The notes below the pieces were generated by a model. It was given only the letters and a program-made list of their open reading frames with translations. It was not told the origin of the DNA and searched no databases. Below, in pieces: positions 17,695 through 25,557 of a stretch of DNA of 64,000 nucleotides (position 1 is its first letter; every line of letters starts with the position of its first letter). The position numbers were made by a program, and so were the translations under genes. The stretch is from CAYVFC01 sp964450715 (GTDB taxonomy: Bacteria > Myxococcota_A > Polyangia > Polyangiales > JAFGIB01): positions 1-64,000 of the forward strand of contig CAYVFC010000027.1 in assembly GCA_964450715.1 (NCBI GenBank), read 5' to 3'.

Positions 17695-17877
17695 GCCTGT
17701 CCACGATTGGGGTTGATGACTACGGAGTTGAGCGCAACGTTCAGCAAAGGATAGCACGGATCGTCTTTTTTAGAGATCCTGTAGTTTTTGAGGCGCGGGA
17801 GCGCGGTGCGCGTCCTGGCTCGCCGATAGGGGGCGCTCTATTGACTTGGAAGCTTTGCAGCGTGTAGACGTAGAGGT

Positions 17878-18186
17878 GTGAAACACAGCGTCACGCTCGA
17901 GATCGCCGGAACCCGTTTTCGGCTGGTTGCCGATGCCGACGACAGCCACTTGCAAAGGCTGGCCGCGCTGGTGAACGAACGCGTCGAGGAGCTTAAGGGC
18001 AAGACCTCCCGCGTCGCCCCGCCCGCGCAGTTGCTGGCGCTGGTCGCACTGGGGCTAGCCGACGACCTGCTCTGCGCCCAGGACCGGGAGAGCCGCGTGC
18101 GCGAGCTTACCCGGACGGCCGTGGCCGGTGCCATCGAGCGGATCGATCGCCGGATCGCCCTCGATGCTCGCGGAAGCGCCGAGTGA
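17878..18186 (+). CDS. zapA: Cell division protein ZapA
   Basis: A 102-residue ZapA: an N-terminal strand SVTLEIAGTRFRLVADAD, then HLQRLAALVNERVEELKG and a C-terminal helix that forms the dimer/tetramer coiled coil. ZapA bundles FtsZ filaments at the division ring. It starts at GTG. The next gene, 5-formyl-THF cyclo-ligase, is the usual neighbour in Proteobacteria, which supports both calls. The 89-base gap between them is too short for 6S RNA, which often lies there. Confidence 0.85.
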   Translation: MKHSVTLEIAGTRFRLVADADDSHLQRLAALVNERVEELKGKTSRVAPPAQLLALVALGLADDLLCAQDRESRVRELTRTAVAGAIERIDRRIALDARGSAE

Positions 18187-18275
18187 TTCGGTCGCCGGTC
18201 GTCGGGTCGGGACCGTTTGTCGGACCGGTTCGCCCGCTGCCATGGGACGACGAGGGCGGAGGCGCGTAGGGCCCT

Positions 18276-18893
18276 ATGAGCGACGACAACCAAGAGCGGT
18301 TGCGCCACGCGGTCAAGCAGGAGATCCGCGCCCGGCTGCGGGCGACGCGGGGGGCGCTGCCGCGCGCGGCGTGCCGGGCGCGCTCCGAGGCGATCTGCGC
18401 GCGGGTGATCGCCTTGCCCGGTTTCGAACGCGCCGAAACCGTAGCCGGTTACCTGGCCATGGGCAACGAGGCCGATCCGGCGCCCATCCTGGCCGAGGCT
18501 GCGGCGCGTGGGAAGCGCATCGCGCTTCCCCGGGTAGACCCGGCCTCGTATGCGCTGTCGCTTTTGCTCTGGTCCGAAGGAGAGCCGCTGGTCAAGAGCG
18601 GCTGGGGCGTGATGGAACCGGCAGCCTCGGCGCCGGAGGTGGCGGGTACCGAGCTCGACCTGATCATCGTGCCGGCGCTGGCCATCGATTTGGAGGGTTA
18701 CCGAATCGGTTACGGCAAGGGCTGCTACGACAGGCTGCTGTCGGGCCTGCCGGGCAAGGTGTCTATCGGTATCGTCTATGATTTCCAGCTCATCGAGCAG
18801 TGCCCGCGAACCCAGGGCGACGTCCCGGTTTCCATGGTGGTCACCGACCGCCGCGCGATAGCCGAAGGCAGGGAGTTGAAAGAGGGGTGTTGA
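18276..18893 (+). CDS. fthC: 5-formyltetrahydrofolate cyclo-ligase
   Basis: A 205-residue enzyme that uses ATP to convert 5-formyl-THF to 5,10-methenyl-THF. It has an N-terminal Arg-rich helix (KQEIRARLRATRGAL), the LPRVDP substrate region and the conserved IGYGKGCYDRLL phosphate-binding loop. Length is typical. It is paired with zapA, as in many Proteobacteria. The ~200 bases after it were checked for a 6S RNA-like hairpin, but I could not support one. Confidence 0.92.
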   Translation: MSDDNQERLRHAVKQEIRARLRATRGALPRAACRARSEAICARVIALPGFERAETVAGYLAMGNEADPAPILAEAAARGKRIALPRVDPASYALSLLLWSEGEPLVKSGWGVMEPAASAPEVAGTELDLIIVPALAIDLEGYRIGYGKGCYDRLLSGLPGKVSIGIVYDFQLIEQCPRTQGDVPVSMVVTDRRAIAEGRELKEGC

Positions 18894-19099
18894 ACATTCT
18901 TCTTCGCTGTTCAGATCCCTGTCGCGGGGCGACTCGCGAAGCGCCGGAAATTGGGCCGCCGAATTGCATTACCGCCCGCGATGTTGTATCGAGGTCGGTC
19001 ACCACCGGCTGCTTACGAGCCCCATTCCTGCCGATCAGTTCAGGTCGCTAACCCATCCGACTTTGTCGAGCGGCGCGTGGTCAAGACGAGGAAAGTTGA

Positions 19100-20545
19100 A
19101 TGGCCGACGAGCCGCTGCGCATCTGCCTGCTGACTTATAGAGGTAACCCCACGTCTGGCGGCCAGGGGATCTACGTCCGCTTATTGAGCCGCGAGCTGGC
19201 CGCTCTCGGCCACCAGGTGGACGTCTGGAGCGGCCCCCCCTATCCGGAGCTGCTGCCGGGCGTAGGTTTCGTCCAGGTGCCGAGCCTCGACCTCTGGAAC
19301 GAAGAAGCGCTGTTTCGCCTGCCCAGCCTGACCGAGCTGCGCGACCCCATCAACCGCTCCGAGTGGGCCCAGACCGTGCTCGGGGGCTTTCCCGAGCCGT
19401 TGACCTTTTCCCGGCGGGTGGCGGAGAGCTTCAAGCGCGGCGCGGGTGCCGCTTACGATATCGTGCACGACAACCAGTGCCTGGGGCCGGGGCTGCTGTC
19501 GCTGCGCTCTTACTTGCCGGTGGTGGCGACCATTCACCACCCCATCACCGTCGACCGCAAGATAGCTTTCCAGAACGCCCGAACCATCTCCAAGCGTTAT
19601 GGCCTCTGGCGCTGGTACAGCTTCCTGCCGGTTCAGCTTAAGGTGTGCCGCCAGCTCGACCGCATCATGACCGTGTCCGAGGCTTCCCTGCGCGACCTGG
19701 AGCGCGAGTACGGCATCCGCCGCGAGAACGCGCGGGTGGTCGGTAATGGCATCAACCTGGAGGTCTTCCGACCGCTGCCCGAGATCGAGCGGTCGGACAA
19801 CCGTTTGATCACCACCTTGTCGGCCGACGCGCCGCTCAAGGGCTTCCGCTACCTGCTCGGCGCCATGGCCCTTCTCAGGCGCTCTCGTCCGGACCTCACG
19901 CTGACCGTCATCGGTACGCCGAGCGACCGCACCAGGCAAAAGGTCGAAGAGATGGGGCTCGGCCAGGCCATAACCTTTACCGGCCGGGTGGAGGTCGAGG
20001 CGATTGCGCGCGCCTACGCCGCCTCCGCGGTCGCGGTAGTACCCTCCCTTTACGAGGGGTTCGGCTTCCCGGCCGGAGAGGCCATGGCTTGCCGGGTGCC
20101 GGTGGTGTCGACGTGGGCCGGGGCCCTGCCCGAGGTGGTGGGGCCGGATGGAGAGGCCGGGTTGCTGGTCGAGCCGCGTGACCCACAAGCCCTGTGCCGG
20201 GCCATCGCTTCGCTACTAGATTCCCCCGAACGGCGCCGGGCCATGGGCGCGGCCGGGCGCAAGCGGGTGCTCTCGCTGTTCACCTGGCGGTGCACCGCCG
20301 AGCGTACCGTGGAGGTCTATCGGGAAGCCCTGGCCGAGCGCCGGAGCGGTTTCGGAGTACACCGGCAGCCCGAGCGAGAATCGATGGTCGGACGGCGATC
20401 CAGATCGGCCACCGCGGCTGCGGCGGCGAGCATGGTGCTGCCCTTTGCCGAGGCCACGGCGCGGCTGGCCACGCCCACCCTGCGCGATCGATCTGCCGGA
20501 GTGCTGCGAGGCGACAAGGCGCTGTCGCTGTCACCGAGAAGGTAA
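19100..20545 (+). CDS. Glycosyltransferase family 4 protein
   Basis: A 481-residue GT-B fold glycosyltransferase. The N-terminal domain has the Gly-rich loop TSGGQGIYVRLLSREL; the C-terminal domain has NGINLEVF, ITFTGRVE and the nucleotide-sugar motif PSLYEGFGFPAGEAMA with its E-x7-E pair. The last ~60 residues (after YREALAERR) are Ala/Arg-rich and unassigned. GAGG lies ten bases upstream of the ATG. The stop overlaps the next start (TAATG), coupling it to a methyltransferase. The set probably builds or modifies a glycolipid or polysaccharide; substrate unknown. Confidence 0.93.
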   Translation: MADEPLRICLLTYRGNPTSGGQGIYVRLLSRELAALGHQVDVWSGPPYPELLPGVGFVQVPSLDLWNEEALFRLPSLTELRDPINRSEWAQTVLGGFPEPLTFSRRVAESFKRGAGAAYDIVHDNQCLGPGLLSLRSYLPVVATIHHPITVDRKIAFQNARTISKRYGLWRWYSFLPVQLKVCRQLDRIMTVSEASLRDLEREYGIRRENARVVGNGINLEVFRPLPEIERSDNRLITTLSADAPLKGFRYLLGAMALLRRSRPDLTLTVIGTPSDRTRQKVEEMGLGQAITFTGRVEVEAIARAYAASAVAVVPSLYEGFGFPAGEAMACRVPVVSTWAGALPEVVGPDGEAGLLVEPRDPQALCRAIASLLDSPERRRAMGAAGRKRVLSLFTWRCTAERTVEVYREALAERRSGFGVHRQPERESMVGRRSRSATAAAAASMVLPFAEATARLATPTLRDRSAGVLRGDKALSLSPRR

Positions 20546-21276
20546 TGCTCACCGTACGCTTGGACAGGCTCGGGTTACAGCCCGGATGCAAGATACTGGA
20601 CGTCGGCTGCGGCACCGGGCGCCACATCCGGCACACCCGGCTGCTGTCGGGCGTGGTAGCGGTGGGGCTGGACCTCGGCCGTAAAGAGGTTCGAGATACG
20701 GCCGACAACCTGCGTGAGATGGACGCCATGCCGGTCGAGTGGGGCGGGGTCAACCCCGAGGCCGGCCCCTGGATGGTGGTGCGGGGGAGCGTATTCGACC
20801 TGCCCTTCGCCCCGGGCGAGTTCGACTGCGTCATTATCTCCGAGGTGCTCGAGCACCTGACCGACGACGCAGCGGCGCTCAGGGAGCTGTCGCGTGTGCT
20901 CAAGCCCGGCGGCGTGCTGGCGGTCTCGGTGCCGCGTCAGGGACCGGAGGCCGTCTGCTGGGCGCTTTCGAAACGATACCGTAACACCGAGGGCGGACAC
21001 GTTCGCATCTACAACCGCGATGCGCTGCGCAAGAAGCTGGTCGACCACGGCTACCATGTCTTCGACAGCCATTTCGCGCACGGCTTGCACTCGCCCTTCT
21101 GGTGGATCAAATGTATCGCTGGCGTGGACGAGGAAGAAGCCGGGCTGGTCGCCCTGTATCGTCGCCTGCTGGACTGGGACGTGATGAAGAAGCCGCTGCT
21201 CACCCGGGCGCTCGGACGGGCGCTCGACCCCGTCATCGGCAAGAGCGTGGTCTTCTACGGAATCAAGCAATGGTAA
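20545..21276 (+). CDS. Class I SAM-dependent methyltransferase
   Basis: A 243-residue methyltransferase with motif I ILDVGCGTGRHIRHT near residue 16, the acidic residue ending strand 2 in VGLDLGRKE, motif FDCVIISEVLEHL and post-motif VLKPGGVLAVSVPR, i.e. the Methyltransf_11 type. The start is the ATG overlapping the glycosyltransferase stop; its own stop overlaps the next start (ATGGTAA). The position between a GT4 and a toroid protein suggests it methylates the same glycan or lipid product; this is inference from coupling. Confidence 0.92.
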   Translation: MLTVRLDRLGLQPGCKILDVGCGTGRHIRHTRLLSGVVAVGLDLGRKEVRDTADNLREMDAMPVEWGGVNPEAGPWMVVRGSVFDLPFAPGEFDCVIISEVLEHLTDDAAALRELSRVLKPGGVLAVSVPRQGPEAVCWALSKRYRNTEGGHVRIYNRDALRKKLVDHGYHVFDSHFAHGLHSPFWWIKCIAGVDEEEAGLVALYRRLLDWDVMKKPLLTRALGRALDPVIGKSVVFYGIKQW

Positions 21277-22466
21277 CGAGCGCACTACGCAGGATAAACG
21301 GTTCGGGCGGGCTGCTGAGCGACCGCGAGATGCAAACGACCGCGGCCTGGATCCTCGCCCGGCAGAAGCCCAGCGGCGAGATTCCCTGGGGGACCGAAGG
21401 CAAGATGGACCCCTGGGATCACGTGCACGCGGCCATGGGGCTGACCGTGATGGGTTACGGTGAGCAGGCCCGGGCCGCCTTTCGTTACCTGGCCCGCATC
21501 CAGGAGCCCAACGGGGGCTGGATGGCCAAGCGGCTCGACGGTGAGGTTACCGACCGTACCCAGGAGTCCAACCACGCGGCTTACCTCGCCACCGGTTTGT
21601 GGCATCTATACTGCGCCGAGCGGGAGGTGGACTTCCTGGACGAGATGTGGCCCGTGCTGGAGCCGGCCATCGACCTGGTGCTCTCCATGCAGGAGCCGAG
21701 CGGGGCCATCTCTTGGGCCATCAATCCGGAGGGCAAGATCTGGCGCGCGCCGCTGCTGGCCGGCTCCTCCTCCATCCACGGCAGCCTGGTCTGCGCCAAC
21801 CGTATCGCCCGGCGGCTGGATCACGACCGTCCTGCCTGGCGCGCGGCTCAGTCGCGGCTGCGCCGGGTGTTGCGAGACGACATGGACGTGTTCATGAACA
21901 CCGACCTGCCGGAGAAACCCGGGCGCTTTTCCATGGACTGGTACTACCCGGTCCTGGGCGGTGCGCTGCGCGGAGCGGCCGGGCGCCGGCGGCTTCTCGA
22001 CCGGTCCTGGAGCGAGGCTTTCGTCGAGCAAGGCGTGGGCTGTCGCTGCGTGAGCGACCAGCCCTGGTACACGGTGGCCGAGACCTGCGAGCTGGTGGTG
22101 GCGCTCGACGCCTGCGGGCTCACCGACCGGGCGCGGGAGATCCTCTCCTGGATGGGCTGGCAGCGCACCGATACCGGCACCTATTGGACGGGCATGACCT
22201 GGCCGGACAAGGTGGTGTTTCCCGACGGCGAGCAGACCACCTGGACCGCCGCCTCGGTGCTTCTGGCCACCGATGCGGTGCTGGGCGTTTCGGCGACCAG
22301 CGACTTCTTCGAAAAGCTGGCCGGGGACCACCCGATCGAGGACGACGTGGCTGTATCCGACACCGCGGGCGTGGCCGCGGGCCCGGTTTCGGCCATCGCG
22401 GGCAAGAGCGACCCGCAACGGCGCAGGGAGCGCGAGCGCCCAGCAGCCGCAGCCGCGGTCAAGTAG
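21270..22466 (+). CDS. Alpha/alpha-toroid (prenyltransferase-like) protein
   Basis: A 398-residue protein made of repeated helical units with GGW/Trp-rich turns (EPNGGWMAKRLDGE, SGAISWAINPEGK, TYWTGMTWPD), the pattern of terpene-cyclase/prenyltransferase-type toroids and of some glycan-active (alpha/alpha)6 enzymes. No DxDD cyclase motif is visible, so terpene cyclisation is unlikely. The start overlaps the methyltransferase stop by seven bases, giving tight coupling in the three-gene set. Similar GT4-methyltransferase-toroid trios occur in other bacteria, from general knowledge; their product is not known to me. Confidence 0.75.
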   Translation: MVTSALRRINGSGGLLSDREMQTTAAWILARQKPSGEIPWGTEGKMDPWDHVHAAMGLTVMGYGEQARAAFRYLARIQEPNGGWMAKRLDGEVTDRTQESNHAAYLATGLWHLYCAEREVDFLDEMWPVLEPAIDLVLSMQEPSGAISWAINPEGKIWRAPLLAGSSSIHGSLVCANRIARRLDHDRPAWRAAQSRLRRVLRDDMDVFMNTDLPEKPGRFSMDWYYPVLGGALRGAAGRRRLLDRSWSEAFVEQGVGCRCVSDQPWYTVAETCELVVALDACGLTDRAREILSWMGWQRTDTGTYWTGMTWPDKVVFPDGEQTTWTAASVLLATDAVLGVSATSDFFEKLAGDHPIEDDVAVSDTAGVAAGPVSAIAGKSDPQRRRERERPAAAAAVK

Positions 22467-22477
22467 CCGAGCCGAAG

Positions 22478-22615
22478 GCTCGGCTATCCCGAACGAAGAG
22501 AGGGATCTCCTGCAAGAGAGATTTCTCGCCGGGCTAGAAATGACAAGGCGGTTGGTCGAAATGACAGGGGTGAACTGTCATCCCGAACGAAGTGAGGGAT
22601 CTGTCAGATCTTACC
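22478..22615. repeat. Family D palindromic repeats (ATCCCGAACGAAG / GAAATGACA type)
   Basis: Intergenic short repeats between two convergent genes: AGCCGAGCCGAAGGCTCGGCT is a self-complementary block, and GTCATCCCGAACGAAGTGAGGG, GAGAGATTTCTCGCC and GTCGAAATGACAGGGG follow. The same words recur at 43.2 and 63.4 kb. Repeats of this look are scattered in many environmental genomes. They may serve as a bidirectional terminator here. Confidence 0.6.
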
Positions 22616-24397
22616 CGCCGCGATCAGTCCTTCCCAGAAGTCGCAGTTGTCCTTCCGGTGGCCGGTGATCGTCTCGATCGGATCGCTGATGCTGAGGATC
22701 TCGTCGGCCGCCGGGTCATAGGCCGGCCAGGTCGGCGCGCCGTCGCTGTTGGGATCTCCGGTGTGCGCGAAGCGGGTCCAGTAGCCCATGATGGCGTCCG
22801 CCGCGGTCTGGTCGGAGAGGTTACCCAGGATAAACCCCGTGTTGTGGAAGACGTAGGGGATCTCGGCCGCGTGAAAGGCGATCTCCTGCAGCTCGGGATA
22901 GACTAGCAGCGCCGGCGCGCCTTCCACCGGCCGGTCGAAGCTGTAGAGGTAGTTGGGCGTTCCGGCCGCGGCCAGCAGCTTCGCCAACCCGCGAGCCGGG
23001 CAGACGAATACGGCGTCTCCGGTGACGTCGATGATGGCGTCGGTCGGGGTGGGGTAGCTCGCCCCCGGGTATTGCGCCGCCACCTCGGTGGCGGCGTCCC
23101 CGAAGTTCCGCGACAGGGCCTGCTGGTACTCGGCCTCGGTCTGGACCGGCAGGTCTCCAAAAACGCCCACGTGGAAGAGCGTGCCCTCGCTGGTATTGGC
23201 GCCGTGCAGCACCGGCAGGCTCGGTGCGTCAGCGGAGGCGTACAGGTCGCCGGGCTGGCCGGGAATATGCTCGCCGTCCATCAGCGGCTCGAAGCTCAGG
23301 CTGCTCTCCGGGTCCTGGTAAGCGATCCCGCCCGGTAATTGCGCGGGAGGCTCCTCGGGTCCAGCCGTGATCGTCTCGGCATCCAGTGCGCGCAGGCAGG
23401 CCACTGCCTCGGCGTCGTCTTGCTGGTCGCAGCCCATGGCCGCGGCAAAGCGCGCTCCTCTCTGTTCCATGAAGTCGAGATCCTTCAGCCCCGCGGTGGG
23501 GTATCCGCTCTCCACGATAGCCTTGTGAAAGAGCCCCTGGCTCCCCGGCATGATCATGTGCAGCACCGCGCTGCGCCCTCCGGCCGATTCGCCGAAGACG
23601 GTGACGTTGGTACTGTCCCCGCCAAAGGCGGCGATGTTGTCCCGTACCCACTCCAGCGCCGCGCGTTGATCGAGAAGCCCGTAGTTACCGGATACCCCGT
23701 CCGGATCCTCGGCCGACAGCCCGGTGTGGGCCAGGAAACCGATAGCGCCCAGCCGGTAGTTGACGGTGACCACCACCACTTCGCCGTTGCGGACCAGGTT
23801 GCCGCCGTCATAGGCCCGGTCGCTCCCCCTGCCGATGGAAAAGGCGCCTCCGTGGATCCAGACCATGACCGGGAGCGGTTCGGCGGGCGCGAGGTCCGGG
23901 GTCCAGACGTTGAGCGCGAGGCAATCCTCGTCCGCGCTCGCATGGTAGGCGCCCGAGGTGGAGTCCATTTGGGGGCAGGCGGCCCCGGCGCCCTCGGCGA
24001 CCAGCGTCTCGGTCCAGGCAGCCACCGGCTGGGGCGGCTTCCAGCGGTTCTGGCCGGCGGTGCTGGCCGCGAAGGGGATGCCCATGAATTTCCGCACGCC
24101 TTCATACACCGTGCCCTGCACCGGTCCGCTGGCGGTCTGGATTTCATCAGTGTAGACCGTCTGGCTTCCTCCGGAGCCCGCACTAGAGCCGGCGCTGCCG
24201 CCCGCGCCTGCCGTTCCTCCGGCGCCAGCCTGGCCTCCGGCCCCGGCTTCCGAGCCGGACGTGCCGCCCGCCCCGGCGCCCGCGGTCGAGCCGGCGCTGC
24301 CGGACGAGCCGTCATCGTCGTCGTCCGAGCCGCAAGCTACGGAGAATAAAAGGGTGATTACGGTGAGTAGACCGATGATGTGGTGACGATCGAACAT
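22604..24397 (-). CDS. Type-B carboxylesterase, lipoprotein
   Basis: A 597-residue exported esterase. The signal peptide ends in the lipobox SVAC; GSDDDDDGSSG and a ~70-residue Gly/Ala/Ser linker follow. The catalytic domain has the family markers GIPFAA, EDCLALNVWTP, the oxyanion motif WIHGGAF and the nucleophile motif GESAGG at about residue 270. A C-terminal IPYVF and the ARTGDPN-type motif (FAHTGDPN) also match. It should hydrolyse carboxylic esters outside the inner membrane. The start has a weak GAAGAGAG Shine-Dalgarno. The +2 residue after Cys is Gly, so outer-membrane sorting is expected. Confidence 0.93.
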   Translation of the reverse strand: MFDRHHIIGLLTVITLLFSVACGSDDDDDGSSGSAGSTAGAGAGGTSGSEAGAGGQAGAGGTAGAGGSAGSSAGSGGSQTVYTDEIQTASGPVQGTVYEGVRKFMGIPFAASTAGQNRWKPPQPVAAWTETLVAEGAGAACPQMDSTSGAYHASADEDCLALNVWTPDLAPAEPLPVMVWIHGGAFSIGRGSDRAYDGGNLVRNGEVVVVTVNYRLGAIGFLAHTGLSAEDPDGVSGNYGLLDQRAALEWVRDNIAAFGGDSTNVTVFGESAGGRSAVLHMIMPGSQGLFHKAIVESGYPTAGLKDLDFMEQRGARFAAAMGCDQQDDAEAVACLRALDAETITAGPEEPPAQLPGGIAYQDPESSLSFEPLMDGEHIPGQPGDLYASADAPSLPVLHGANTSEGTLFHVGVFGDLPVQTEAEYQQALSRNFGDAATEVAAQYPGASYPTPTDAIIDVTGDAVFVCPARGLAKLLAAAGTPNYLYSFDRPVEGAPALLVYPELQEIAFHAAEIPYVFHNTGFILGNLSDQTAADAIMGYWTRFAHTGDPNSDGAPTWPAYDPAADEILSISDPIETITGHRKDNCDFWEGLIAAGKI

Positions 24398-24810
24398 GGT
24401 GATGGATCACTCTCTTCCGGGCCCCATTGGCTCCGGGCCCACCTTTTTTTGTGTAAAGCCCGTACGGATCGCGATGTCAACACTCCGTCGCTTCTCATTT
24501 ATTGATTTGTCGTTTACTTTTCGTTGATATCCCGTCCGCCCCTAAGTATGTCCGACAGCGATATAGCGTAGGGGACTGCGTAGGGGACGTACGGCGTAGG
24601 GGACGGGGCTAAGTTTTAAGTTATTGATTTTCCCTGTCTAATGAATGACTCAGCCCCGTCCCCCGATATCGACGTCCCCCGAGGTCGAGCGTCGCGCAAT
24701 AACTTAAAACTTAGCCCCGTCCCCCTGCTTTTGAGGTCGAGCGTCGCGCAATAACTTAAAACTTAGCCCCGTCCCCCTGCTTTTCCCCCTGCTTTTCTGC
24801 TTCCGTGCTG
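24398..24810. repeat. GGGAC-type REP-like repeat cluster (family C2) in a 413-bp gap
   Basis: From 24566 the word GCGTAGGGGAC occurs three times. A long arm, GGGGACGGGGCTAAGTTTTA continuing to 24628, is inverted against two downstream arms ending CTTAGCCCCGTCCCCCTG near 24726 and 24778. The two downstream arms belong to a 52-bp direct repeat (GAGGTCGAGCGTCGCGC at 24681 and 24733). No gene is visible. Such GGGAC-ended palindromes resemble REPs mobilised by TnpA-REP (RAYT) transposases; none is encoded in the window. Confidence 0.75.
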
Positions 24811-25455
24811 TCAGCGCTTTCGTCGCAACGCTCCCAGGGTCTTGACGGTGGGCAGCTCCTCGAACTGGCCGCTGTCGAGCGCCTGGCGGTAGATCTCGAT
24901 GGGCGCCTGCCCGCCCTGGTTCGGATCGGGGAATAGATCGTGGATGGCCAGTATGCCCCCGGGTGCCACCTTGGGCGCCCAGCCCGCGTAGTCCTCCTGC
25001 GCGGCCTGCCGGCTGTGGCCGCCGTCGATGAAGACCATGCCGAGCGGCGTGCTCCAGACGTCCGCCGCCGCCCGGCTGCGCGCTACCAGCAACAGCGCCG
25101 TCTCCTCCAGGCCGGCGCGGCGGACGGTGCGCCTGAGCTCGAAGAGGCTGTCCATCATCCCGGCCTCGGCGTCGTAGAGATCCGGATCGTGGTACTCCTC
25201 GCCCGGCTGGTGCTCCTCGGAGCCGCGGTGATGGTCCAGGCAGATCAAGAGCCCGCCGGCCTGCCGCACCCCTTCACCCAGGTAGACGGACGACTTGCCG
25301 CAGTAGCTGCCGATCTCCAGCACCGGCCCCAGAGAAGCGCTCTGGTGCGCTAGCTCGAACAGCCGCAGCCCCTCCTGCTCGTCCAGGAAGCCCTTGCAGG
25401 CGAGCGCCGCCTCTTGCGCCTTCGGATCCATGGTTGCCGGTTTCGGTTCAGTCAT
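24811..25455 (-). CDS. Class I SAM-dependent methyltransferase (Methyltransf_24 type)
   Basis: A 214-residue protein with the SAM-binding motif VLEIGSYCGKSSVYLGEG, the acidic residue in LLICLDHHRGSEE and the later MVFIDGGHSRQAAQEDYAGW, then GGILAIHD. The DGGH plus HD pattern is typical of Methyltransf_24/cephalosporin-hydroxylase-like enzymes, often near glycan genes. A CAGGAGAG ribosome site lies before the ATG. It is divergent from the membrane glycosyltransferase-like gene, about 100 bases away. Substrate unknown. Confidence 0.88.
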   Translation of the reverse strand: MTEPKPATMDPKAQEAALACKGFLDEQEGLRLFELAHQSASLGPVLEIGSYCGKSSVYLGEGVRQAGGLLICLDHHRGSEEHQPGEEYHDPDLYDAEAGMMDSLFELRRTVRRAGLEETALLLVARSRAAADVWSTPLGMVFIDGGHSRQAAQEDYAGWAPKVAPGGILAIHDLFPDPNQGGQAPIEIYRQALDSGQFEELPTVKTLGALRRKR

Positions 25456-25557
25456 GGCTCTCCTGTCGCTGCCGGGCGGTTCATAGCACGGTCGACGGTG
25501 AGAGGGGAGAGCGGTCGATCACCAAGGGGGAGGACAATACGTGTTACGCTGCTCGGC

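Noticed and set aside
17841..17869. TTGACT with a possible -10 17 bases later, before zapA
   Set aside because: The -35 is fair but GTAGAC is a poor -10; not enough to call a promoter.
18894..19099. Possible 6S RNA after the zapA/cyclo-ligase pair
   Set aside because: 6S RNA often lies near these genes, but I could not find a closing stem or the open central bubble in this 206-base stretch.
24420..24455. Hairpin GGGCCC-ATTGGCTCC-GGGCCC followed by a run of T
   Set aside because: It looks like an intrinsic terminator on the plus strand, but no plus-strand gene precedes it; the GGGCCC pairs are self-complementary and could be chance.
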